A stretch of 64,000 nt of DNA from Azospirillum sp. Its GTDB lineage: Bacteria; Pseudomonadota; Alphaproteobacteria; Azospirillales; Azospirillaceae. Location: positions 62,001-126,000 of the forward strand of contig JAIXPD010000029.1 of NCBI GenBank assembly GCA_027486405.1, written 5' to 3'. Below are positions 1 through 11,000 of this stretch, piece after piece; position 1 is the first letter of the stretch; every line of letters starts with the position of its first letter. The notes under the pieces were generated by a model that did no database searches, was not told where the DNA came from, and saw only the letters and a program-made list of their open reading frames with translations. A program made the position numbers and the translations under genes.

Positions 1-1844
<1,844 letters not shown>

Positions 1845-1856
1845 GTTCAGGGCCGC

Positions 1857-3350
1857 CTATTCCGCCGCCAGACCGGTGGGGACGTGCAGCGCGCCCCGGT
1901 CCGCTGGAACTCGGTCCAGCAGAACTCGGTCCGCCGGCACCCGGTCGGCCAGCGCGGCGCGCAAGGCCGACGCGAACCGGTCGGCGATCGCGTCGATCTC
2001 CTCGCCGCTGACGATCAGCGGCGGCAGGAAGCGCACGACGGCGCCATGCCGCCCGCCCAGTTCCAGAATGAGACCGCGCTCCAGGCAGCGGCGTTGCAGC
2101 GCGCGGGCCAGCGCGCCATCGGCCGGGCGCAGGCCCGGACGCGCCGGGGGCATCCGCTCGTCCACGATCTCCACCCCGATCATCAGGCCCGGCCCGCGCA
2201 CGTCGCCCACGCAGGGCTGTTCGGCCTGAAGCGCCAGCAGATGGCCGGTCAGGCGCGCGCCCATGGCAGCGGCGTGTTCGTCCAGCCGGTCGGCGCGGAT
2301 GCGGCGCAGGGTGGCGGTGCCCGCCGCCATCGCCAGTTGGTTGCCCCGGAAGGTTCCAGCGTGCGCCCCCGGCGACCAGACGTCCAGATCCTCGCGGTAG
2401 ACCACCACCGACAGCGGCAGCCCCCCGCCGATGGCCTTGGACAACACCAGGATGTCCGGCTCGATGCCCGCGTGTTCGAAGGCGAAGAGACGACCGGTGC
2501 GGCCCAGACCGGTTTGCACCTCGTCGATCACCAGCGGCACGCCATGGGCGCGGGTCAGCCGACGCAAGCCCTGCAACCAGCGGATCGGGGCGGGGATCAC
2601 CCCGCCCTCGCCCTGCACCACCTCCACCACCACGGCGGCGGGGGTGACGACGCCGGATTCGGGATCGGTCAGCAATTGCTCAATCATCGCCAGCCCGGCG
2701 TCCACCCCGGCCTCGCCCCCCAAACCAAAGGGGCAACGGGCGTCGTAGGGGTAGGGCAGCATGTGGGCGTCGCCGGTTCCCCCGCCCAACGGGCGTTTGG
2801 GTTCCAGATTGCCCATGATCGCCAGCGTGCCTTGGGTCATGCCGTGATAGCCGCCAGCGAAGCCGACAACCGTGCGCCGCCCGGTGGCGGTGCGGGCCAG
2901 CTTGATCGCCGCCTCGATCCCGTCGGCCCCGGTCGGACCGCAGAACTGAATGCGGGCGTGGCGGGCAAAGCCGGGCGGCAGGGCGGCGAACAGATCCTCG
3001 ACAAAGCGGTCCTTGACCGGGGTGGTCAAATCCAGCGTGTGCAGCGGCAACCCGCTGTCGAGCGTGGCGCGCAGGGCGGCGACGACGTCCGGGTGGTTGT
3101 GCCCCAGCGCCAGCGTGCCCGCCCCGGCCAGACAATCGATGAACAATTGACCGGCGCTGTCGCGCAGATAGACGCCGCGCGCCTGGGTCAGCACCAGCGG
3201 GATGCGGCGCGGGTAGGAACGCGCGTTCGACTCCCGCGCCTCCTGCCGACGCAGCAGCGGGTCGTCGTGCAGGCGGATCGGCGGCTGGGCGCGGAAGCCG
3301 TCCAGGCCAAAGGGAGCCAGGCCGAAGGGGGCCGCGTGGGTCGCGGTCAT
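1857..3350 (-). CDS. dat: Diaminobutyrate--2-oxoglutarate aminotransferase (siderophore precursor supply)
   Basis: A 497-residue class III, PLP-dependent aminotransferase. It shows GYHGMTQG (about 168-175), the VIDEVQTGLGRTG motif (about 274-286) and the cofactor lysine in LSKAIGGG (Lys305). Family members of this type convert aspartate semialdehyde and glutamate to L-2,4-diaminobutyrate and 2-oxoglutarate, as PvdH does in pyoverdine synthesis. That fits an adenylation domain in the divergent NRPS whose pocket reads as diaminobutyrate. The start at 3350 follows a strong GGGAGG site. The C-terminus holds a short repeated stretch (DRVPADR twice), probably a local duplication. An ectoine-type EctB is the main alternative, but no ectA or ectC is present. 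Confidence 0.85.
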   Translation of the reverse strand: MTATHAAPFGLAPFGLDGFRAQPPIRLHDDPLLRRQEARESNARSYPRRIPLVLTQARGVYLRDSAGQLFIDCLAGAGTLALGHNHPDVVAALRATLDSGLPLHTLDLTTPVKDRFVEDLFAALPPGFARHARIQFCGPTGADGIEAAIKLARTATGRRTVVGFAGGYHGMTQGTLAIMGNLEPKRPLGGGTGDAHMLPYPYDARCPFGLGGEAGVDAGLAMIEQLLTDPESGVVTPAAVVVEVVQGEGGVIPAPIRWLQGLRRLTRAHGVPLVIDEVQTGLGRTGRLFAFEHAGIEPDILVLSKAIGGGLPLSVVVYREDLDVWSPGAHAGTFRGNQLAMAAGTATLRRIRADRLDEHAAAMGARLTGHLLALQAEQPCVGDVRGPGLMIGVEIVDERMPPARPGLRPADGALARALQRRCLERGLILELGGRHGAVVRFLPPLIVSGEEIDAIADRFASALRAALADRVPADRVLLDRVPADRGALHVPTGLAAE

Positions 3351-3396
3351 GGCGGAACCTCCCGGTTCGGGGACCAGAATGCGGAAAACGGTGCGG

Positions 3397-3606
3397 TCAG
3401 GCGGCCTCGCCCAGCGCGCGGCGCAGGCTGAGCGGACGCATGTCGGTCCACACCCGTTCGATGTGGGCCAGACAATCGTCTTTGGAACCGCTGACCCCGA
3501 CGGCGCGCCATCCGGCGGGCACCGGTCGGTGGTCCGGCCAGATCGAATATTGCTCTTCCTCGTTCACCACCACGTGGAAACGCGTGTCCGGGCTGTCCCA
3601 GCTCAT
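3397..3606 (-). CDS. MbtH-like protein
   Basis: A 69-residue MbtH-family protein, the small partner that binds and activates NRPS adenylation domains. The conserved signature is complete: [14 protein letters not shown] and the VWTDMRP tail. The frame is open further upstream, but the ATG at 3606 has an AAAGGAG site eight bases before it and gives the normal family length, so the longer form is rejected. It is the first gene of the leftward operon (mbtH, dat, NRPS) and lies about 110 bases from a Fur-box-like site. It probably also serves the adenylation domains encoded by the rightward operon. Confidence 0.95.
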   Translation of the reverse strand: MSWDSPDTRFHVVVNEEEQYSIWPDHRPVPAGWRAVGVSGSKDDCLAHIERVWTDMRPLSLRRALGEAA

Positions 3607-3715
3607 GCCGGATCTCCTTTCGGTTTGGAGGCGAAGGTCGGTTTGGAAGGCGGGGGAATGGGAGAGGAGCGCGCGCGGCGCAACGACCGCAGCGGCCCGA
3701 CGCCGCCTCAATATC

Positions 3716-3734
3716 GCGAATGATTCTTATTTGC
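3716..3734. promoter_or_regulatory. Fur-box-like operator and promoter of the leftward operon
   Basis: The site GCGAATGATTCTTATTTGC is a near-palindrome (half sites GCGAATGA and GCAAATAA) and by eye matches the 19-bp enterobacterial Fur consensus at 12 of 19 positions. On the minus strand it is overlapped by a plausible promoter: TTGCAA (3736-3731), a 17-base spacer, then TATTGA. Iron-replete repression of mbtH-dat-NRPS is the inferred role. Alphaproteobacteria may use Fur, Mur or RirA, so the identity of the repressor is not settled. Confidence 0.6.
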
Positions 3735-3906
3735 AAGTTTAATCGCGTTCGGCTAGGGTCCTTTTGGCTGCGGTGTTCCCAGGGAATCACCCGCAGCGTT
3801 GATGCGGACCAGCGCTCAAGCCAGTCCATGCGCGCAGCTCCGTCGCACAACACCCGATCCGATTGCTGAAACCCGCCACCGGACGGATCCGCCGCGCCCC
3901 AATAAT

Positions 3907-3925
3907 GCGAATGATTCTCAATACT
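3907..3925. promoter_or_regulatory. Second Fur-box-like operator, for the rightward operon
   Basis: GCGAATGATTCTCAATACT shares its first 12 bases (GCGAATGATTCT) with the site at 3716-3734 and also matches about 12 of 19 positions of the Fur consensus. It lies about 80 bases before the ATG of the first hydroxylase gene. Its end contains AATACT, a possible -10 hexamer, although no good -35 was found. Two separate boxes, one per direction, suggest that both halves of the siderophore locus respond to iron. Confidence 0.55.
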
Positions 3926-4002
3926 AGCAAAGACGTTTTCGCGCCCGCCCATCCCGCAGCCGCCCATCCCCGCCCGCCTTCCCCAATTGGACTGTTCCGA
4001 TC

Positions 4003-5070
4003 ATGGACCACCGCCCCACCCATCCGCCGCTGACCGCGCCGACCGACCGGCTGACCGTTCGCCCGCTGCTGCCCGGCGGCGCGTTGCCGCTGCTGGTGAT
4101 GCCCGCCCAGGGCGGTGACGCGGGCGGAGATGGCGCGGGCGGGAAGGCGGCGGACTGGCGGGACTGGCTGCCGGACATCCACGCCGTCGTGCGTTCCCAC
4201 CTGCCCGAGGTGGGCGGGCTGCTGTTCCGTGGCTTTGGTCTGCACGGCGACGCCCCGTTCCGCGCCTTCGCCGAAAGCTTCGGGCGGGCGCTGCTGGATT
4301 ACGATTTCGGATCGACCCCACGGTCGGCGGTGGACAAAGGGGTCTACACCTCCACCGAATACCCGGCCCACCAATCGATCCCGCTGCACAACGAACAGGC
4401 CTACACCCTGCAATGGCCAGGGCTGATCTGGTTTCACTGCGTGACCGCCGCCGCCAGCGGCGGGGCCACCCCCATCGCCGACAGCCGCGCCGTGCACCAG
4501 CGCATCGACCCGGCCATCCGCGACCGCTTCGCCGCCAAGGGGCTGATGTATGTCCGCAATTATGGCAACGGGCTGGATCTGCCCTGGCAGCGCGCCTTCA
4601 ACACCGACGACCCGGCGGAGGTCGAACGCTTCTGCCGCGCCAACGCCATTTCCTGGGACTGGACCGAGGATGGCGAGCTGCGCACCCGTCAAATCTGCCC
4701 GGCGGTGGCCCGCCACCCCGGCAGCGGGGCGATGGTCTGGTTCAATCAGGCCCATCTCTTCCACGTCTCCAACCTGCCGCCCGCCGTGCGCGAAAGCTTG
4801 ATGGCCGTGGTGGAGGACGAACAGGACCTGCCGCGCCACGTCTTCTACGGCGACGGGACTCCGATCGAAGACACAGCGCTGGACCACATCCGCGCGGTGC
4901 TGGACGCCTGCACCCGCCGTTTTCCGTGGCAGGAAGGCGATGTGATGATGCTGGACAACATGCTGGCCGCCCACGGGCGGGATCCCTTCAGCGGCGCGCG
5001 CAAGGTGGTGGTGGCGATGGCCGACCCGATCCGCTCCCCCGCCCTTCCGTCCCCCGTTCCAGCCGCGTGA
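4003..5070 (+). CDS. TauD/SyrP-like Fe(II)/2-oxoglutarate hydroxylase (predicted aspartate beta-hydroxylase 1)
   Basis: A 355-residue TauD-family non-heme iron dioxygenase. The facial triad is seen as H129-N-E131 (SIPLHNEQAY) and H324 (NMLAAHGRDPF), with a 2-oxoglutarate-binding Arg near 333 (GARKVVVAM). HxE in place of HxD is typical of the clade that hydroxylates amino acids in peptide pathways (SyrP, AsnO and VioC types). Stand-alone members next to NRPS genes usually hydroxylate Asp on a carrier domain. The gene is the first of the rightward operon, 10 bases before an NRPS whose first adenylation domain reads as Asp, so beta-hydroxylation of that Asp is the best inference. Free amino acid hydroxylation cannot be excluded. 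Confidence 0.82.
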   Translation: MDHRPTHPPLTAPTDRLTVRPLLPGGALPLLVMPAQGGDAGGDGAGGKAADWRDWLPDIHAVVRSHLPEVGGLLFRGFGLHGDAPFRAFAESFGRALLDYDFGSTPRSAVDKGVYTSTEYPAHQSIPLHNEQAYTLQWPGLIWFHCVTAAASGGATPIADSRAVHQRIDPAIRDRFAAKGLMYVRNYGNGLDLPWQRAFNTDDPAEVERFCRANAISWDWTEDGELRTRQICPAVARHPGSGAMVWFNQAHLFHVSNLPPAVRESLMAVVEDEQDLPRHVFYGDGTPIEDTALDHIRAVLDACTRRFPWQEGDVMMLDNMLAAHGRDPFSGARKVVVAMADPIRSPALPSPVPAA

Positions 5071-5080
5071 GGCCGCCGCC

Positions 5081-8000
5081 ATGGACAGCCATCTGATCGC
5101 CCCCACCCCCGCCCCCCTGTTGGCGGGCGAGGAGCAGCACGCCCTGTGGACCGCCTGGCGGCTGGCCCCGGAGGATCCCGGCTACAACATGTCCTACGCG
5201 GCGGAGCTGCGGGACGGGACCGATCCACAGCGGCTCGCCGCCGCCTCCGCCCGCATCATCGCCGGGCACGACGCCTTGTCCAGCCGGTACCGCGAGGATC
5301 CCGGCGGGCGGCTGGTGATGGAACGCCAGCCCGGCTTTGCCCCCGACATCCGCGTCCACCACGCCCCGCCGATGACCGAGGCCGACCGCCGCGCGTGGCT
5401 GGAGCGCGAGGCCGACGCCCCGCTCGCCCTGGACCAGGGGGTGGCCTGCCGGGTCCGGCTGCTGGTGACGCCCGACGCCGCGCCGGATCGGTCGGTCGTG
5501 TCCCTGCTGGTCGTCATCCACCACATCGCGGGCGACTTCCTGTCCTTTGAAATCCTGTGCCAACAGGTCTTCGCCGCCTATGACGCGCTGAGCGCCGGGG
5601 CGGAGCCGGTCGATCCGCCCGCCGGGGTCTACGCCGCGTGGCTGGAACGCCAGCGCGCCCGCCAGAGCGGAACCGACGCCGTCCGGCTCGACGCCTTTTG
5701 GCGCAACCGGGTGGCCGATCTGCCGCCCCCGCCGGAGCTTCCCACCGCCCACACCGCCACCGCCCACACCACCACAGGCCGCGCCGGGCCGGAGGAGAGC
5801 GAGCTGCGGCTCGACCCCGCCACCACGGCGCGGGCGCGCGCGGTGGCCGACCGGCTGGGCGTTGGCCTGTTCCCGCTGCTGACGGCGGTCTACCAGATCC
5901 TGTTGCACCGCTGGAGCGGACAGGACGCCTTCACCATCGGCACGCCGGTGTCGGGGCGGCAGGGGGCCGCCGACCGGGCGATGGTCGGTTGCACGCTGAA
6001 CGCCCTGCCCTGGCCCGTCGACCTGTCCGGCGATCCCAGCGTGACCACGCTGGCCCGCAGCGCCCAACGGACGCTGATGGAACTGTTGCGGCACCGGCGC
6101 TGGCCGTTGGCCCGCATCACCGCGCTGGCCGGGCGCGGCGGCCCGCTGTTCCACCACATGACCACCTATGTTCCGGTGGGCGACCGCGCCACCGCCTATC
6201 GCCATGTGCGGCGCAACCTGTTCGCCCACCAGCGCGGGGCGGCCAACGCGCTGAACCTGCGCTGGGTGGATGAAGGGGCCGAACTGGTCGGGCAATGGCG
6301 CGCCGACCCGGCCCGGTTCGACGCCGACACCACGGCCCGGATGCAGCGCGATTGTCGCCGCCTGCTCGATTCCGCGCTGGCCGACCCCGACCAACCCCTG
6401 TCCGACCTCATCGCCGCCGTCGCGGCCGGGGATGGGGTGGGCGACGCCGCGTTGCGCCACGCGCCCGATCTCGACCACCACGCCGACGGCGACACCGCGC
6501 TGGCCCTGTTCGCCGCCGCCGTCGCCCGCCACCCCGACCGCTGCGCCGTGGAAACGGACGGCGACGCCCTGACCTACCGCGCGTTGGACGCCGCCGCCGA
6601 CCGGCTGGCCCGGCGGCTGCGCGCGGGCGGCGTGACGGCGGGCGACCGGGTGGGGCTGCACCTGCCGCGCGGGGCCGGTCTGGCCGTCGCCATGATCGCG
6701 GCGTGGAAGGCCGGGGCCGCCTATCTCTGCCTCGACCCCGCCCTGCCCGACGCGCGGCTGGAGCTGTTGGCGCGCGACAGCGGTGCCCGCGCCATCGTCG
6801 GCCATGGCGCGATGCCGGGCTGGTGCGGCGCTGCGGCGTGGCTGGAGCTTGAGCAGAATGATGACGACCGGGCGGGTGACGGCGCGCCGCTGACGCCGCC
6901 CGCCTGTTCCGCCCTGCCCGCCTATCTGATCTACACCTCGGGATCCACCGGAACGCCCAAGGGGGTGGTGGTCGGCCAAGGCCATCTGGCCCGCTACGCG
7001 CGTGGCGTGCTGGCGGCGATGGATCTGCCGGAGAACGCCGTTCTGGCGACGCTGGCGGCGGTGACGGCGGATCTCGGCTACACCGCGTGGTTCGGCGCGC
7101 TGTTGAGCGGGCGGACCCTGCGGGTGATCGCCCCCGCCCTGGCCGACGATCCGGAGGCGCTGGCCCGCCATCTCGCCGACCAGCCGGTCGATGCGCTGAA
7201 GATCGTGCCCTCCCACCTCGCCGCGCTGATGGCGGTCCCCGATCCGGTCCGGCTGCTGCCCCGCCGCTGTCTGGTGTTCGGCGGGGAGGCGCTGGACGGC
7301 GCGCTGGTCGCCCGCATCCGCGCCCTGGCCCCGGCCTGCCGCGTCCTCAATCACTATGGCCCGACCGAAACGACGGTCGGCTGCCTGACCGCAACGCCGT
7401 CCCCCAAACTGGCCACCGATCCAGACGCCCCGATCCCGGTCGGTGCGCCCCTGCCCGGCGTGCGCGTGGCGGTGCTGGACCGCCATGGCCACCCGGTGCC
7501 GCTGGGGGTGGCGGGCGATCTTGTGGTTGGCGGTTCGACCGTCGCCACCGGCTATCTCGACCGGCCAAGCCTGACCGCCGACCGCTTCGTGCCCGATCCG
7601 TGGAGCGTCGGCGGGCGGCTCTACCGCACCGGCGACCGCGCCCGCATGACGGCGGACGGGCAGGTCGTGTTTCTGGGCCGCGCCGACGATCAGGTGAAGA
7701 TTCGCGGCTTCCGCGTCGAACTGGGCGAGGTGGACGCGTGGCTGCGCCGTCACCCCTGCGTGCGTGAGGCGGTGACGGTCGCCCGCCCGACGCCGACCGG
7801 CGATGGGCTGCGCCTGACCGCCTTCGTCGTTCCGGTCGCGCCCGGCACCAACGCCCTGGACCTCAGCCCGGTGCGCGCCGCCATGGCCGCCGAGTTGCCC
7901 GACGCGATGGTTCCCGCCCTGTGGCGGACGCTGGCGGCGTTGCCCCGGCTGCCCAACGGCAAGATCGACCGCAAGGCGCTGCCCGACGATCCCCCGGCGG

Positions 8001-11000
8001 AATCGCCCGCCGCCGCCGCTCCGGCCCGCGCCCTGAGCGATGCCGAATCCCTGTTGGCCCGCCTGTGGGCGGAGGCGCTGAACCGCCCGTCGGTCGGGGT
8101 GGAGGAGGATTTCTTCGCCATCGGCGGCGATTCCATCCTGGCGCTCCAGATCATCGCCAAGGCCCGCCCGCAGGGGCTGGCGCTGAAACCAAAGCTGTTT
8201 TTCCAGAAACGCACCATCGCCGCCATCGCCGCCATCGCCGCGAGCCTGCCCGCCAAAGCCGCTGCCGCACCCACACTCGCCCCGGCCCACGCGCCCGCCC
8301 ACGCCGACCCGTCGGCCCCCTTCGCCCTGAGCGGCCTGGACACCGACGCCCTGGCGGTGCTGCGGGCGCAGCATCCGGGGGCGGAGGACGCCTATCCGCT
8401 GTCGTCGCTGCAACAGGGCCTGCTGTTCCACAGCCTGCTTGACCCGGCCAACGGCTCCTACGTCAATCAATTGGTGATCGAGGCCGACGGCCCGTTCGAC
8501 CCCGACGCCTGGGTCGGGGCGTGGCGGGACGCCGTCGCCGCCCACCCGATTCTGCGCACCGCCTTCCTCTGGGACGGGCTGGACCGCCCGCTGCAACGGG
8601 TGGAGCGCGCCGCCGCCCTGCCGGTGGCGCAGCGCGACTGGTCGGGTTTGAGCGGCGGGGAGCGGGAAACGGCCCTGTCCGGCCTGCTGGCGGAGGACCG
8701 GGCGCGCGGCTTCGCCCTGGATCAGGCCCCGCTGTTGCGGCTGGCGGTGATCCGCTGCGCGCCAGCCCGCTGGTGGCTGGTGTGGAGCCGCCATCACCTG
8801 ATCGTCGATGGCTGGTGCTCCATCCTGCTGCTGGACGAGGTGCTGGAGCGTTACCGCGCCCGGCTGGCTGGGGACACGCCAACCCTGCCCGCCCGCCGCC
8901 CCTTCCGCGACCACATCGCGTGGCTGCAACGGCAGGACGACCGCGCGTCCGCCGCCTTCTGGCGCGCCGCGCTGGACGGGGTGACGGGGGCCACGCCGCT
9001 GCCCCTGCTGGCCCCGCCGCCGCCGGGTGGGGCCGCGATCCCGCTCAGCCGCAGCGTCACGCTGGACGCCGGGGAAACCGCCCGGCTGACCGCCACCGCC
9101 CGTGCGCTGGGCGTGACCCTGAACACGCTGCTGCAAGGGGCCTGGGCGCTGACGCTCGCCGCCCGTTCCGGGATGGCCGATGTGGTGTTCGGAGTCACCT
9201 CCGCCGGGCGCACCGGGGAGGTTGAGGGGGACGAGCGCACGCTCGGCGTCTTCATCACCACCCTGCCGCTGCGCGTCCGCCTGCCCGGCGCGCAGGGGGT
9301 GGGCGACTGGCTGCGCGGCATCCAGGCCGACAACGCGGCGATGCGCGAGCATGAGCACAGCGATTTGGCCAGCCTCCAGGCCGATTTGGGCGTCGGCCCG
9401 CTGTTCGACACGCTGCTGGTCTTCCAGAATCTGCCGATGCTGGAGGGGCGTCGCCGCCGCGTCGGCGCGCTCGACCTGCGCCAGCGCGCCAATGTGGAGC
9501 GCACCCACTACGCCCTGACGGTGGAGGTGTTCCCCGGCGATTGCCTGAGCGCCGTCATCGACGCCGACGCCCGCCGGATCGACGGCGCCGCGCTGGACCG
9601 GCTGGCCCAGGGCCTGCGCACCACCCTGCTGGCGCTGGCCCGCAGCCCGGCCACGCCGCTGTCCGCCCTGCCCCGCATGGGCGAGACGGAGGCGCGCGCC
9701 CTGCGCCAATGGGGCCGCCACGCCGCCCCCTATGACCTGACGCCCGACTGGGTGGCACGGGTGGCGGCGCGCGTTGCCGCCCACCCCACCCGGACGGTCG
9801 CCCGTTGCGACGGGGCCAGCCTGAGCTATGGCGCGCTGTGGCTGCGGTCGGAGGCGTTGGCCCGTGGTCTGATCGCCTCGGGTCTGCGGCCCGATGGCGC
9901 GGTGGCGCTGCTGGCCCCGCGCGGGCTGGATCTGCTGTGCCTGATGGTGGCGGTGCTGCGCGCCGGTGGGGCCTGGATCCCGCTCGACCCCAGCCACCCG
10001 CCCGCGCGCTGGGCGCAGGTGATGGCGCAGGCCGGGAACGCGCTGCTGGTGCGCGATCCCGCCGTGCCCTGCAATCTGTCGGCCCTGACCCCGGACGACC
10101 TGCTGGCCCGCGCCGACGGGGCGACGCTGCCCACCGGCCCGGCGCGCGGCGACCAGCGGGCCTATGTCCTCTTCACCTCCGGCTCGACCGGCGCGCCCAA
10201 GGGGGCGATGGTCACGCGCGACGGCATGCTGAACAACATGCTGGCCAAGATCGCCCCGCTGGGCCTGAGCGAGCGCGACGTGATCGCCCAGACCGCCCCG
10301 GCCTGCTTCGACATTTCGGTGTGGCAGACCCTGACGGCACCGCTGCTGGGCGGGGTGGTGGAGATCATCCCCGACGCGGTGGTGCGCGACCCCGACGCGC
10401 TGGCCGACCGGCTGGCGCGCGGCGGCGTCACCCTGTTCGAACCGGTTCCCGCCCTGATGCGGGCGCTGGCGGACACACCCGGAACCGATGGCCAGCCCCG
10501 CCCGCTGCCCGCCCTGCGCTGGGTCCTGCCAACGGGGGAGGCGCTGACCGCCGCCGACGCCCGCGCCTGGTTCGCCGCCCACCCGACCGTTCCGCTGATG
10601 AACGCCTACGGCCCGGCGGAATGCGCCGACGATGTGGCCTTCCACCCGCTGTTCACCACCCCCGCCGCCGGGGCGGCCATCCCCATCGGCCGTCCGACGG
10701 CGGGGGCGGAGCTGCGCGTGATCGACGGGACGCTGACCCCCGTTCCCATCGGGACGGTGGGAGAGATCGCGGTGGGCGGCGTCGGGGTGGGGCGCGGCTA
10801 TCTCGGCGACCCGCGCCGGACGGCGGCGGCCTTTGTCCCCGACCCCGACGGCGCGCCGGGATCCCGCCTCTACCGCACCGGCGATCTCGGGCGCTGGTCG
10901 GCGCACGGGGTGATCGAATGGGCGGGCCGCCGCGACTTCCAACTGAAGCTGCGCGGCTTCCGCATCGAAGCCGGGGAGGTGGAAGCGGTGCTGGAACGCC

